Shown here: positions 20,157 through 28,431 of the stretch, one piece after another
How the letters are laid out: every line of letters starts with the position of its first letter
Position numbering within the stretch: the first letter of the stretch is position 1
NCBI GenBank assembly: GCA_913055685.1
Contig: CAJXKC010000002.1
Coordinates: forward strand, 372,001 to 436,000
Reading direction: 5' to 3'
Origin: an uncultured Flavobacteriales bacterium
GTDB lineage: Bacteria; Bacteroidota; Bacteroidia; Flavobacteriales; Schleiferiaceae
Length of the DNA: 64,000 nucleotides
Translations under genes and position numbers: made by a program
The notes under the pieces: model-generated
Told to the model about the DNA's origin: nothing
What the model saw: the letters and a program-made list of their open reading frames with translations, nothing else
Databases searched by the model: none

Positions 20157-21923
20157 TTATAGGGCCTGCAGTTTAAAGCTCTTACTTGCCTGGTTTTCAT
20201 CCGCAATCTTAAGAATGTAAATCCCTGCCTTTAATTCAGGGAAGCTTAACTCCACCTTGAGGCCATTGATATTTCCTTTTGCTACCGATCGGCCATTAAG
20301 GTCTAGCAGTTCATATTGCGACAAATTACGCTCACTTTCTATGAACAGCGGGGCCCGCTTGCGTGCGAAGGCCATGGTATTGTAAAGTTTAATTTGAGTG
20401 CTATAAGCACTAGCCTCATTAAGGCTGAAGTCAGCTGGCAGCACATTTCTTCGTACAAAAGCGTCCTTAATAATCTGATAGTTTTGCCCACCATTTAAAA
20501 CTTGGTCGGCCTGAATTACCATCGAAGCAAAATCGGGGTAAGTACTATTATTAAGCAAGGGGAAAAGCGCTTCCAGTACCAGGGCATCGGCAGTAGCACG
20601 ATCGGTATTGTCATGAATTTCCACTAAACAGGAAGCCATTAAATCGGTGTGCTGATAAATATTATTGGTGAAGCTTAAGCTTTGATAGTCCTTATTGCTG
20701 GAAGCCATGCGACCAGGCCAAAAGCTATTGTGGCCATCCCAATTAAAGACACGGTCTCTCTGATTAGGGCTGTGAGCTAAACTGTAGCTTACCGCAAAAT
20801 AATCGCAAATAGCTTCTTCCATACCTGCTCTTTCGCTAATTCGACCGCTATTGGCCGAAGCGCCATAAACTAAACTGTGTACGTATTCGTGAATTATAAC
20901 ATCAGCATCTTCGGCATCATCGACCCCACCTTCTCCCATGTAGATTTTAAGCTCACTGGGACTATAATAACTTTGGTCGGCATTGCTTAAAGCATGCACA
21001 TCAACCGAAATTAGGTTACCGGGTAAATTACTGTAACCGAGACTATCAATATATTTTTTAAAGGTGCTTAGGTGGTAGAAGGCATTTACATCCTCAAAAC
21101 CATCCATACTCCGGGTATAATTAAAGGTGGTGTTATTGCTGGTTGCCGGAGCAATGTTAGGAGCGCTAAAGTCATCAATTTTAATATCCGCGTTCTCCAA
21201 TTTAAAGGTTCCACTGTCGTAGGTGGCGGTGAAGCTCACCAGCTTGCGTTCGCCATTTAGACTACTGTTATCGCCATCATTATTATCAACAAAGCTTCCG
21301 CCGTAATTTACATTGGCAGTAGAAAGTGGGTCGGGCAAGAATATGAAAGTATAGCAAGTGCTATCGCTTCCGCTGAAATGCCTTCTTTGATCTTCTAAAT
21401 AATGAACTTTAGAGCCGCTTAAAAAGCCCTTTATATGCAAGCCCTCGTTCCCGTAGAAATTAGCGCTAAAGCCGCTTAAAAGCCCCTCGGTGCTATTAAA
21501 ATAGGCGGGTACAATATCAGAACGATAGCAATTTAACTCTTGCTTTAAAGCAATGGTATCAATAGTAAGTGCTTGAGCCTCAATTTGTGTTTGATTTAGG
21601 GCGGGATATTGAATTAGAAGATCGCCATTTTTATATTCATGTACCGCTAACTTCTGGTTATCGAGAATCAAGTCCCACTTTTTGAGAATATAGAACCAAT
21701 GTTTGCCTCCTAAAGAATTTACTTCTTTTTCGAGTATCAGCTCCCAGCCAGGAACAAAAGACTGCGCCTTCACTAAGGGATTTTCAATATTCCAATTTTC
21801 TGCTCGCCATTCTAAAGTAGGGGCTGAAGCAGTAAAGACCTCTGGCGTGCTGGTGCCTTTTTGTGCAATACTAGGAAGGCTAAGGACAAGGCCTAAGAGG
21901 AGGGAGGGAAAAGGCAATTTCAT
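20157..21923 (-). CDS. Secreted gluzincin metallopeptidase with T9SS type A sorting domain
   Basis: Exported zinc protease of 588 residues. The signal peptide is MKLPFPSLLLGLVLSLPSIAQ. Zinc ligands are His345 and His349 with catalytic Glu346 in HEYVH, and Glu370 in GMEEAICDYFA fits the third ligand of M4/M36-type (thermolysin/fungalysin-like) enzymes. The N-terminal ~250 residues would be propeptide and linker. The last ~75 residues (YELLDLNGRSVAKG, AGIYILKI) form a T9SS type A sorting domain. The start overlaps the yigZ stop by 4 bases, making it the last gene of a four-gene minus-strand operon headed by ribD. Peptidase class is well supported; exact family and substrate are not. Confidence 0.88.
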   Translation of the reverse strand: MKLPFPSLLLGLVLSLPSIAQKGTSTPEVFTASAPTLEWRAENWNIENPLVKAQSFVPGWELILEKEVNSLGGKHWFYILKKWDLILDNQKLAVHEYKNGDLLIQYPALNQTQIEAQALTIDTIALKQELNCYRSDIVPAYFNSTEGLLSGFSANFYGNEGLHIKGFLSGSKVHYLEDQRRHFSGSDSTCYTFIFLPDPLSTANVNYGGSFVDNNDGDNSSLNGERKLVSFTATYDSGTFKLENADIKIDDFSAPNIAPATSNNTTFNYTRSMDGFEDVNAFYHLSTFKKYIDSLGYSNLPGNLISVDVHALSNADQSYYSPSELKIYMGEGGVDDAEDADVIIHEYVHSLVYGASANSGRISERAGMEEAICDYFAVSYSLAHSPNQRDRVFNWDGHNSFWPGRMASSNKDYQSLSFTNNIYQHTDLMASCLVEIHDNTDRATADALVLEALFPLLNNSTYPDFASMVIQADQVLNGGQNYQIIKDAFVRRNVLPADFSLNEASAYSTQIKLYNTMAFARKRAPLFIESERNLSQYELLDLNGRSVAKGNINGLKVELSFPELKAGIYILKIADENQASKSFKLQAL

Positions 21924-22543
21924 TCGTTAATCTCTTTCAGTTTTATTTGGTACAAATCTGTTATTTGTTGCAGGGCTTCATTGTAATTATTTAAACGCAC
22001 CCTTAGTTTATATCCAGCATCAGCGGCCATAGCTTCTTCGAAAATTTCGAAGTGGCTGTGAGGTAAGACCCTCATTACCGCATCCATTGCCTCATAAGGA
22101 AAGCGCATTTCAAAATAGCGGTATAAATATACATCCTTATGCTTTGCCCCGCTTAAAGCTGCTTCGGCCGCTCCGCGATATGCTTTTATTAAGCCGGGTA
22201 CTCCTAATTTGGTGCCGCCAAAATAACGTACCACTACTACTAAAACATTCCATAGTTCAGAAGATTGTATGGCGTTAAAAATTGGCGTGCCGGCCGAATG
22301 CGCCGGCTCCCCGTCATCATTAAAACGAACTTGAGGCTCTTTAGGTTGGCAACGGTAAGCGTAGCACCAATGGCGCGCATCGTAATATTGCTTTTTAACC
22401 TCATCTAAAAGCTCATTTAATTGGCTTTCACCTTCTAGGGGCAATGCAATGGCAATAAATTTAGAGCCACGATCTTTATACAATCCCTCACTTTTGGATT
22501 TTAAGGCCAAATAATGATCTCCGCTTATGCGCTCTTGTATCAT
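21920..22543 (-). CDS. yigZ: YigZ/IMPACT family protein
   Basis: Cytosolic protein of 207 residues of the conserved YigZ (IMPACT) family, implicated in translation-related functions but without a proven reaction. Seen: the diagnostic core with DARHWCYAYR, FNDDGEPAHSAGTPIF, VLVVVVRYFGGTKLGVPGL and the following AYRGAAEAAL helix, then the C-terminal ferredoxin-like DUF1949-type domain. Length is normal for the family. It overlaps both neighbours by 4 bases (ATGA type), consistent with translational coupling in the ribD operon. Confidence 0.92.
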   Translation of the reverse strand: MIQERISGDHYLALKSKSEGLYKDRGSKFIAIALPLEGESQLNELLDEVKKQYYDARHWCYAYRCQPKEPQVRFNDDGEPAHSAGTPIFNAIQSSELWNVLVVVVRYFGGTKLGVPGLIKAYRGAAEAALSGAKHKDVYLYRYFEMRFPYEAMDAVMRVLPHSHFEIFEEAMAADAGYKLRVRLNNYNEALQQITDLYQIKLKEINE

Positions 22544-23406
22544 AAGGCTAAAGCTATCAATACAATTGAAATGATGGCCAAGAATATACCTATGATATTA
22601 AGTCGGCTAAGGTTTTCCCGGAAGAAAAAGGTGCCCAACAATGCGCTGAAGGCCACGATGCCCACATTGTTTAAAGCAAAAATGCTTGAACTCTCTAGGC
22701 CTTCGAAACTTAATGCACGCAGCAAGTAATATATGCTACCGTAATTTGGAATTCCTAAAGCCACCCCGCCAATTAACGCTTTCCATTGTAGCTTTTGCTT
22801 TAAGATGAATACTTGATGAAGCACAAATAAAATTCCAAACAAAGCGGCCATGCCAAATATACTGGAGGCAAACCAGGCCTGCTGAGAGGGAGGAACTAAT
22901 TCCGATTCATTGTACTTTAAGAAGGCATCGAGAAAGCCACTGCCTAAGAATAATATTATGGGGTACCAAAGGAAACTGGCACTGCGCTTCGTTTTCTCGG
23001 GCTTATAGGTAGTCATGTAAACGGCAATCAAGGCTAGTAAGATGCCGGTGATTTTTATGAAACCCAAAGACTCCTTAAAATACACCACTCCAAAACTCAC
23101 GGGTACAATTACTGACATCTTAACGGCAACCGATACAGTAGCTAAACCAAAATTCTGACTAACCCAAGCCATTAGGCGAAAGAGGGTTATAAAAAGTAAG
23201 CCTAAGATTAGAATGGATTCAAACCAGGCTTGTTGGCTTACCTCCCAAGGGGCATTCGCCCAGTCGTTTTGCCAGTTACCAATGCTAAAGGCAATGAAGT
23301 AGTTTACCAGTATAGCTTGGAGATTATCAACCTCATACTTCTTAAAGTATTTAAAAACGATGAAAATTAGTATCGAACAGCTGATGCTAAGGAGTAGCCA
23401 AATCAT
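22540..23406 (-). CDS. EamA/DMT-family transporter
   Basis: Inner-membrane protein of 288 residues with about ten hydrophobic helices in two repeats, the EamA (drug/metabolite transporter) layout. The first half ends with the helix ITGILLALIAVYMTTYKPEK and the second with NIIGIFLAIISIVLIALAL, positions typical of the family, and FFFRENLSRL matches the conserved segment before the last helix. It overlaps ribD by 4 bases upstream and yigZ by 4 bases downstream. Substrate is unknown; its place after ribD allows, but does not show, a link to riboflavin or precursors. Confidence 0.85.
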   Translation of the reverse strand: MIWLLLSISCSILIFIVFKYFKKYEVDNLQAILVNYFIAFSIGNWQNDWANAPWEVSQQAWFESILILGLLFITLFRLMAWVSQNFGLATVSVAVKMSVIVPVSFGVVYFKESLGFIKITGILLALIAVYMTTYKPEKTKRSASFLWYPIILFLGSGFLDAFLKYNESELVPPSQQAWFASSIFGMAALFGILFVLHQVFILKQKLQWKALIGGVALGIPNYGSIYYLLRALSFEGLESSSIFALNNVGIVAFSALLGTFFFRENLSRLNIIGIFLAIISIVLIALAL

Positions 23407-24425
23407 CTACGGTAATGCTTTAAAAGGTCATTTTTTAGGCGAGAAACTTGACCATCTAGTTCAATTTTAGGTGCTTCTAAGCCGTCTTCAATCACTTGTT
23501 TAGATTCGATAATAAAGGCCTCATCCCATAAGTCTGCTTCAATAAAGGCCCGAAGGGTGAAGCTGCCGCCCTCAACTAAAATGCTTTGCAGCCCTCTTTC
23601 ATATGCCGTCTGGATAATTTGGGGGAGTAAATCTCTATCTGGCTTTAAAATTACGTCTTGATTATCAACGCTTTGATAGCAAAAGCGTAGATAACTTGAA
23701 TCTCTAAAAACCTTTAAATGTTGGTCAAGGCTTCTTTGGGGGTCGATAATCAACCTTAAAGGATTAGCACCCTGATAGGCACGGGTATCTAAGCTAGGGT
23801 TATCTATTTTAGCCGTTTTACGACCAACTAATATAGCTTGATGCTCAGCCCTTAGCTTATGGGCGAAAACCTGACTCTCGGCTTCACTGATCCACTGGAC
23901 TCCTTTTTCACCATTGGAGCGATTGGCATCCATGATACCATTGCTCGATTGTGCCCACTTTAGGGTGATATATGGCCTTTGCTTTTTATGAAAGGTGAAG
24001 AATTTACGATTTAATTCCTGTGCTTCGCTTTCCAATACCCCTTCAATAACCTCGATACCGGCCTTTTTTAAGCGAGCAATACCCTTGCCATTAACCTCCG
24101 AATTGAAGTCGCGGGTAGCAACCACTACCCGAGGGATTTCCATTTCAATAATTAGGTTAGTGCAGGGAGGAGTGCGTCCATAATGGGAGCAGGGTTCTAA
24201 GCTTACATAGAGAGTACTTTCCTTAAGCAAAGCCTTGTCCTTAACCGACTCAATAGCTACCACTTCGGCATGTGGTCCTCCAGCATGGTGATGATAACCT
24301 TCACCAATAATTTTATCCTGATGCACAATTAGGGCACCCACCATCGGATTGGGAGCAGTGCTCGACCGGCCCATCTCGGCCAAGTAAAGACATCGCTGCA
24401 TGTATTTTATATCCTGCGCTCGCAT
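23403..24425 (-). CDS. ribD: Bifunctional diaminohydroxyphosphoribosylaminopyrimidine deaminase / reductase
   Basis: Carries out the second and third steps of riboflavin synthesis in the cytosol. The 340-residue protein has an N-terminal zinc deaminase (TAPNPMVGALIV, HAEVVAIES, EPCSHYGRTPPC giving the His and two Cys ligands plus catalytic Glu) and a C-terminal NADPH reductase beginning near RPYITLKWAQSSNG, with the ILVEGGSFTLRAFIE strand. An in-frame TTG at 24434 is inside the -7 promoter box, so ATG 24425 is used; it lies only 6 bases after the box. First gene of the ribD-eamA-yigZ-peptidase operon. Confidence 0.95.
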   Translation of the reverse strand: MRAQDIKYMQRCLYLAEMGRSSTAPNPMVGALIVHQDKIIGEGYHHHAGGPHAEVVAIESVKDKALLKESTLYVSLEPCSHYGRTPPCTNLIIEMEIPRVVVATRDFNSEVNGKGIARLKKAGIEVIEGVLESEAQELNRKFFTFHKKQRPYITLKWAQSSNGIMDANRSNGEKGVQWISEAESQVFAHKLRAEHQAILVGRKTAKIDNPSLDTRAYQGANPLRLIIDPQRSLDQHLKVFRDSSYLRFCYQSVDNQDVILKPDRDLLPQIIQTAYERGLQSILVEGGSFTLRAFIEADLWDEAFIIESKQVIEDGLEAPKIELDGQVSRLKNDLLKHYRR

Positions 24426-24431
24426 TGCTGG

Positions 24432-24439
24432 CAAATTTA
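24432..24439 (-). promoter_or_regulatory. ribD -7 promoter box, nearly at the start codon
   Basis: TAAATTTG on the minus strand, perfect TAnnTTTG, separated from ATG 24425 by 6 bases. Predicts a leaderless or very short 5' end. Confidence 0.65.
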
Positions 24440-24498
24440 GTTATTGCACTTGAGCTATTTTAGATTCAGTCTAACCCCGCTTTTTCTAAATTAGCTTA

Positions 24499-25038
24499 AT
24501 GGCTGAATTAGCACTAAATGAATACCAATTAAGGCCGCGCTATAAATTCCGTAATCATCGCTCTATAAGGGACTTACGGAACTCTTTACGTCATGCTTTA
24601 ATTGAGGATGCCGAGCAGTGGCCTTTGCAGTATAAGGACACCCATGGGCATTTAATCTTTTCTTACCGTCGACCACATAAGCACGCCTGGTCGCCTGAAA
24701 TGGATTTAAATCTTGAGGAAAGTGAAGATGGTAGCACTATCATAAGGGTGCTAATTGGTCCCGCAGCGGGAGTGTGGACCTTATTTATGTTTCTTTATGC
24801 CCTCTGCGCTTTATTGCTAATTGGAGGTTTCGTTTTGGCCTATTCGCAATATGTATTGGATAAGAGCATTTGGGGCTTTTGGTTATTACCAATAGGGGCC
24901 TTGGGTGCCATTGCCATTTACCTAGCCGGATTATATGGTAAAAGCAGAGCTATTCCTCAAATGATTTTCCTGAAAAAGTTTTTTGATGCCACTTTACCTC
25001 AAAGTGAACTCATTGAAGGGGACCTCAGAAAAGTATAA
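24499..25038 (+). CDS. Hypothetical protein with two membrane segments
   Basis: I do not recognise this 179-residue protein. Residues 1-85 are soluble and charged (RHALIEDAEQW, SYRRPHKHAW), followed by two hydrophobic helices near residues 93-120 (WTLFMFLYALCALLLIGGFVL, loosely) and 130-150 (LPIGALGAIAIYLAGLYG), then a short basic/acidic tail. The architecture suggests a cytoplasmic sensing or binding part on a membrane hairpin. It is divergent to ribD, with a near-consensus -7 box TAAATTAG at 24487-24494 immediately before its ATG. A small lipoprotein follows 6 bases after the stop. Reading frame is supported by the membrane pattern and codon use. Confidence 0.65.
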   Translation: MAELALNEYQLRPRYKFRNHRSIRDLRNSLRHALIEDAEQWPLQYKDTHGHLIFSYRRPHKHAWSPEMDLNLEESEDGSTIIRVLIGPAAGVWTLFMFLYALCALLLIGGFVLAYSQYVLDKSIWGFWLLPIGALGAIAIYLAGLYGKSRAIPQMIFLKKFFDATLPQSELIEGDLRKV

Positions 25039-25044
25039 GTGCTT

Positions 25045-25506
25045 ATGAAGTTTTATAAAGCGTTTGGCTTTGGCCTTATTTTTATTGTTTTAGCAGGCTG
25101 CCAGTGGGAGAAGGAGAGCAATGCTTCTTCCATTACCGAAATAGAAGAAGAGACTACAGGAGGTTCTAATAAGGCAAGCTATTATCGAAACCTGAGTCGA
25201 CAGAAACATTTTAGGTACGCGTCTCTCGGTCCATGTACTTATCCAGATTCGATACCAAGGAAGGAAATTGGCTTTAATAGTTTTAGCCGCCTAGATTCTA
25301 ACGAGACTGAACTAGAAATAAGCCTATATGAAGACTGCTGTCAGGAGTTTGGATTCGATTATCAAATTAATGGCGAAAGGCTGATTATTTTCTATGAAGC
25401 CATAAGTGAAGAGGTCTGTGAATGCAAATGCCTATATCGCTATAAATTGATTTTGGCTGAAGATTTGAACCCGGGGATAGAAGTTCAGGTCAAGCGACCG
25501 CTTTAA
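25045..25506 (+). CDS. Cys-rich lipoprotein of unknown function
   Basis: Predicted lipoprotein of 153 residues. ATG 25045 gives MKFYKAFGFGLIFIVLAGC with lipobox LAGC; an in-frame GTG 6 bases upstream is less likely. The mature part has an EDCCQEF motif and a later EVCECKC cluster, a Cys pattern also seen in small Bacteroidota lipoproteins, possibly disulphide-bonded or metal-binding. No domain name can be given. It is probably co-transcribed with the preceding membrane protein (6-base gap) and is followed by a terminator. Confidence 0.7.
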   Translation: MKFYKAFGFGLIFIVLAGCQWEKESNASSITEIEEETTGGSNKASYYRNLSRQKHFRYASLGPCTYPDSIPRKEIGFNSFSRLDSNETELEISLYEDCCQEFGFDYQINGERLIIFYEAISEEVCECKCLYRYKLILAEDLNPGIEVQVKRPL

Positions 25507-25509
25507 ACG

Positions 25510-25540
25510 AAAAAAGACCCTGATTTTCAGAGTCTTTTTT
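25510..25540. terminator. Bidirectional terminator between the lipoprotein gene and tRNA-Met
   Basis: AAAAAAGACCCTGA and TCAGAGTCTTTTTT form a stem with one mismatch and a 3-base loop, with an A run on one side and a T run on the other. It can end the plus-strand lipoprotein message and the minus-strand tRNA. Confidence 0.8.
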
Positions 25541-25547
25541 AATCTAG

Positions 25548-25621
25548 TAGCGAGGACGGGAGTTGAACCCGTGACCTCCGGGTTATGAATCCGACGCTCT
25601 AACCAACTGAGCTACCTCGCC
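25548..25621 (-). tRNA. tRNA-Met (CAT)
   Basis: Minus strand reads GGCGAGGTAGCTCAGTTGG... with a full cloverleaf: acceptor GGCGAGG/CCTCGCT, D stem GCTC/GAGC, anticodon loop TTCATAA, T arm ACGGG/CCCGT with loop TTCAACT. The anticodon CAT could be elongator Met or, if modified, Ile2; the acceptor sequence fits elongator Met better. No CCA is encoded. Confidence 0.93.
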
Positions 25622-25734
25622 GTTTTCGGGCGGCAAATATAAAGACAAATCTTATTTCACAAAGATAAGAGCCGGGGTTTTTCACATTTAGTTTTTTTTA
25701 TATTGCGCCCCAGCTCAGGCTAAACAGATTAAAA

Positions 25735-26124
25735 ATGTCAGATAGAATAAAATTCGAACTTGAATTTCCAGTAAAGGCTTCGCCCTCAATGTTATTTCCT
25801 TATTTATCTACTCCCAGTGGCCTGTCCGAATGGTTTTCGGATGACGTAAATTCTAGGGGAGAGAAGTATACTTTTATATGGGATGGTGACGAAAGAGACG
25901 CCTTCCGCATTGCCAGAAAAAAAGATCAGTTTATTCGTTTCCGCTGGTCGGAGGATGAAGAAGAAGGAAATAAGTATTTTTTTGAATTCCGCATTGAAGT
26001 AGACGAGCTCACTAATGATACCTCTTTAATTATCGTTGATCACAGTGAGGAAGACGAACTCGAAGAAGATAAGTTACTCTGGGATAGCCAGGTACATCAG
26101 TTATTACATACTATAGGCTCTTAG
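25735..26124 (+). CDS. START-like/SRPBCC domain protein
   Basis: Cytosolic 129-residue protein with the helix-grip fold typical of START-like (SRPBCC) proteins: an N-terminal strand and helix (FELEFPVKASPSMLFPYLS), the LSEWFSDDV segment, strands ending FIRFRW and SLIIVDHS, and the C-terminal helix that closes the cavity. This short form is widespread in Bacteroidota; ligand unknown. The middle is very acidic (EEDELEEDK). It follows the tRNA-Met gene divergently and is one base from the PAP2 gene, suggesting a small operon with the two genes after it. Confidence 0.82.
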   Translation: MSDRIKFELEFPVKASPSMLFPYLSTPSGLSEWFSDDVNSRGEKYTFIWDGDERDAFRIARKKDQFIRFRWSEDEEEGNKYFFEFRIEVDELTNDTSLIIVDHSEEDELEEDKLLWDSQVHQLLHTIGS

Positions 26125-26125
26125 G

Positions 26126-26767
26126 ATGAATTTGGGTAAGCTTATCCAAGTAAAATCCACCTATTTAATCTTTAGCATGCTCTTCATTTTGGGGAGCATA
26201 CTTCTTATTAGTCAGTATAGTCAGGCCGAGATTCACCTTTGGTCAAATCACCATCATTACCCTTGGTTAGATGCTATCATGCCTTGGCTTACCTATTTAG
26301 GTGATGGCTGGATTTATTTAATCCTGGCCATTTACAGTGTTTTACTTTTAGAGCGCAGGGCATTCATGTCGGTACTTTTTACCGCTTTGCTTACCCTTAT
26401 TTTTTCTTCTTCATTAAAAGCTTATTTCAACGAAGATCGCCCCATGAAGTATTTTGCTGATCGGGGAATCGAATTAAATGAGGTAGCTGGGGTAAAGCCA
26501 AGGTATCAACATAGCTTTCCCAGTGGTCATACTACTACGGCCTTTGCCGCTTGGGGAATACTCGCTTTTTGGTGGCGGAAAAAGCATTGGCAATTTTTGG
26601 CATTTCTAGTGGCAGTATCCATTGGTTATTCGCGTATTTATCTAAACATGCATTTTTTGCGCGACGTAGGGGCAGGGGCAAGTTTAGGTACTTTCGTGGT
26701 ATTGCTTTCCCTTTATTTAGCTCATCGCTTAAAAGGCGATTGGTTTAAAGAAAAGTGGTTTAAATAG
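26126..26767 (+). CDS. PAP2-superfamily membrane phosphatase
   Basis: Inner-membrane phosphatase of 213 residues with about six helices. The three signature motifs are present in order: K......RP in KAYFNEDRP, PSGH in SFPSGHTT, and SR.....H...D in SRIYLNMHFLRD. Such enzymes dephosphorylate lipid phosphates such as phosphatidic acid, undecaprenyl pyrophosphate or lipid A. It lies one base after the START-like gene and 8 bases before the GT39 gene, so a role in recycling polyprenyl carriers used in envelope glycosylation is a reasonable inference. Confidence 0.92.
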   Translation: MNLGKLIQVKSTYLIFSMLFILGSILLISQYSQAEIHLWSNHHHYPWLDAIMPWLTYLGDGWIYLILAIYSVLLLERRAFMSVLFTALLTLIFSSSLKAYFNEDRPMKYFADRGIELNEVAGVKPRYQHSFPSGHTTTAFAAWGILAFWWRKKHWQFLAFLVAVSIGYSRIYLNMHFLRDVGAGASLGTFVVLLSLYLAHRLKGDWFKEKWFK

Positions 26768-26775
26768 GCTTGCTC

Positions 26776-28431
26776 ATGAAATACTTCGATCGCAATACCT
26801 GGTTATGGATGCTGCTCGCAGCACTTTTCTTCTTACCCTTTTTAGGCGGAGTACATTTATTTGATTGGGACGAAATAAATTTTGCGGAATTGGCTCGGGA
26901 AATGGTCCTGCGAGGCGATTGGCTGCAAATGACTATAAACTTTGAAAGCTTTACCGAGAAGCCCCCTTTGTTTTTTTGGCTTCAAGCAGCGGCTATGAGT
27001 CTTTTCGGAATTGGAGAGTATGCCGCCCGCTTTCCCAATGCTTTACTAGGAGTTATTGTATTGCCCTTCCTCTACATTAGCGGGAAGTTTTTAGTAGATC
27101 GGAAATTTGGCTTCTTATGGGCCCTAAGTTGGTTTGGATCGACCTTACCATTCTTATATTTCAAATCGGGTATCATCGACCCCTTTTTCAACTTCTTTAT
27201 TTTCAACGGTCTTTTCTTTCTAATCCATTTCCTTTGGAAAAGAAACCAGGCCTCTTTCATTTTTCTTTCTAAGTCGGCGACCTTCTATTTAATGATAGGG
27301 GGCGTCTTTATTGGTCTTGGAGTTTTAACTAAAGGACCAGTAGCTTATCTGATTTGGTTTCTGACCTTGATCGTTTACGGTGCATTACATTCTTTTCGTT
27401 TTGGAATGCGCTTCAAGGACTTTTTAATCTTTTCCTTTACCGCTTTAGGAGTCTTTTTAATTTGGTTTGGCATTGAGTACAGTGTGAATGGACCCGACTT
27501 TATTGTGGAGTTTACCCTTCGTCAGTGGGAGCTCCTAACCACTAATGACGCCGGGCATGGTGGTTTTCCAGGATATCATTTTGTAGTGTTATTATTTGGA
27601 TGTTTTCCCGCTAGTATTTTTGCGATTCGAGGCTTGGGGAAAATTCAAGGTTTGCATTCTCAGGTAGCTGATTTTCAAAGATGGATGATTGTATTGCTGG
27701 CGGTAATTTTAGTGCTCTTTTCGCTGGTAGGTACAAAAATCATTCACTACAGCTCTATGGCTTATTATCCTATTAGCTTTTTATCCGCCCTTACACTATG
27801 GCAAGCCAGTGAGTTCCCCCGCAAGAAAAGAGAATGGATACCTTTAGTGGTGTTAATTGTAGGCTCTCTAGCTTTACTGATATCAATTGCCTTGCCGTGG
27901 GCAGGTATGCACTTAGAAGCTATTAAACCCCTTTTTGAGAAGGATCCATTTGCCATGGCCAATTTGGAAGCAGAAGTGCCTTGGTCTATTTGGGATTATA
28001 TTCCAGCATTAGTATTAGGGATAAGTTTAGCTACCTATATTCTTTACCAGAAGAAGCACCCCATCTTTTCTACTCGGGTCCTATTCTTCGGTAATGGCCT
28101 TTGGGTATTCTTAGCGCTCATTTTCTTCATTGCCAAGGTGGAACGGATTTCCCAGCGCGCGGCAGTAGAATTTTTTGAGGATCAAGCGACTGAAGATGTA
28201 TATGTAGTCAATTACGGCTACAAGTCTTATGTCCCATGGTTTTATGGCGAGGTAACTGCCCATGAAAATAAGTCGGCTTACCAACGCGAATGGCTCTATC
28301 ATGGTCAAATAGATAAGCCGGTGCGCATTGCCACAAAGATTAATAAGCGGGAACAGCTGGAGAAGGAAATTCCAGATGCTCAATTCTTATACGCTAAAAA
28401 CGGGTTTTACTTTTACGAAAGGCGACCTTAA
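26776..28431 (+). CDS. GT39/ArnT-like membrane glycosyltransferase
   Basis: Polytopic inner-membrane glycosyltransferase of 551 residues. ATG 26776 is used instead of a TTG 6 bases upstream because it gives a compact N terminus before the first helix. The first periplasmic loop contains the conserved acidic pair in FDWDEINFAE, and FTEKPPLFFW follows, as in PMT/ArnT enzymes that transfer a sugar from a polyprenyl phosphate donor to lipid or protein. About ten helices follow, then a soluble C-terminal end. Its neighbours are a PAP2 phosphatase upstream and a convergent GT2 enzyme of the polyprenyl-phosphate sugar synthase type, which would make a coherent donor/transfer/recycle set. Confidence 0.88.
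   Translation: MKYFDRNTWLWMLLAALFFLPFLGGVHLFDWDEINFAELAREMVLRGDWLQMTINFESFTEKPPLFFWLQAAAMSLFGIGEYAARFPNALLGVIVLPFLYISGKFLVDRKFGFLWALSWFGSTLPFLYFKSGIIDPFFNFFIFNGLFFLIHFLWKRNQASFIFLSKSATFYLMIGGVFIGLGVLTKGPVAYLIWFLTLIVYGALHSFRFGMRFKDFLIFSFTALGVFLIWFGIEYSVNGPDFIVEFTLRQWELLTTNDAGHGGFPGYHFVVLLFGCFPASIFAIRGLGKIQGLHSQVADFQRWMIVLLAVILVLFSLVGTKIIHYSSMAYYPISFLSALTLWQASEFPRKKREWIPLVVLIVGSLALLISIALPWAGMHLEAIKPLFEKDPFAMANLEAEVPWSIWDYIPALVLGISLATYILYQKKHPIFSTRVLFFGNGLWVFLALIFFIAKVERISQRAAVEFFEDQATEDVYVVNYGYKSYVPWFYGEVTAHENKSAYQREWLYHGQIDKPVRIATKINKREQLEKEIPDAQFLYAKNGFYFYERRP

Noticed and set aside
20141-20158. AAAGCTT...AAGCTTT hairpin between convergent genes as a terminator
   Set aside because: Short A-T-rich stem without a T run on either strand; too weak to call.
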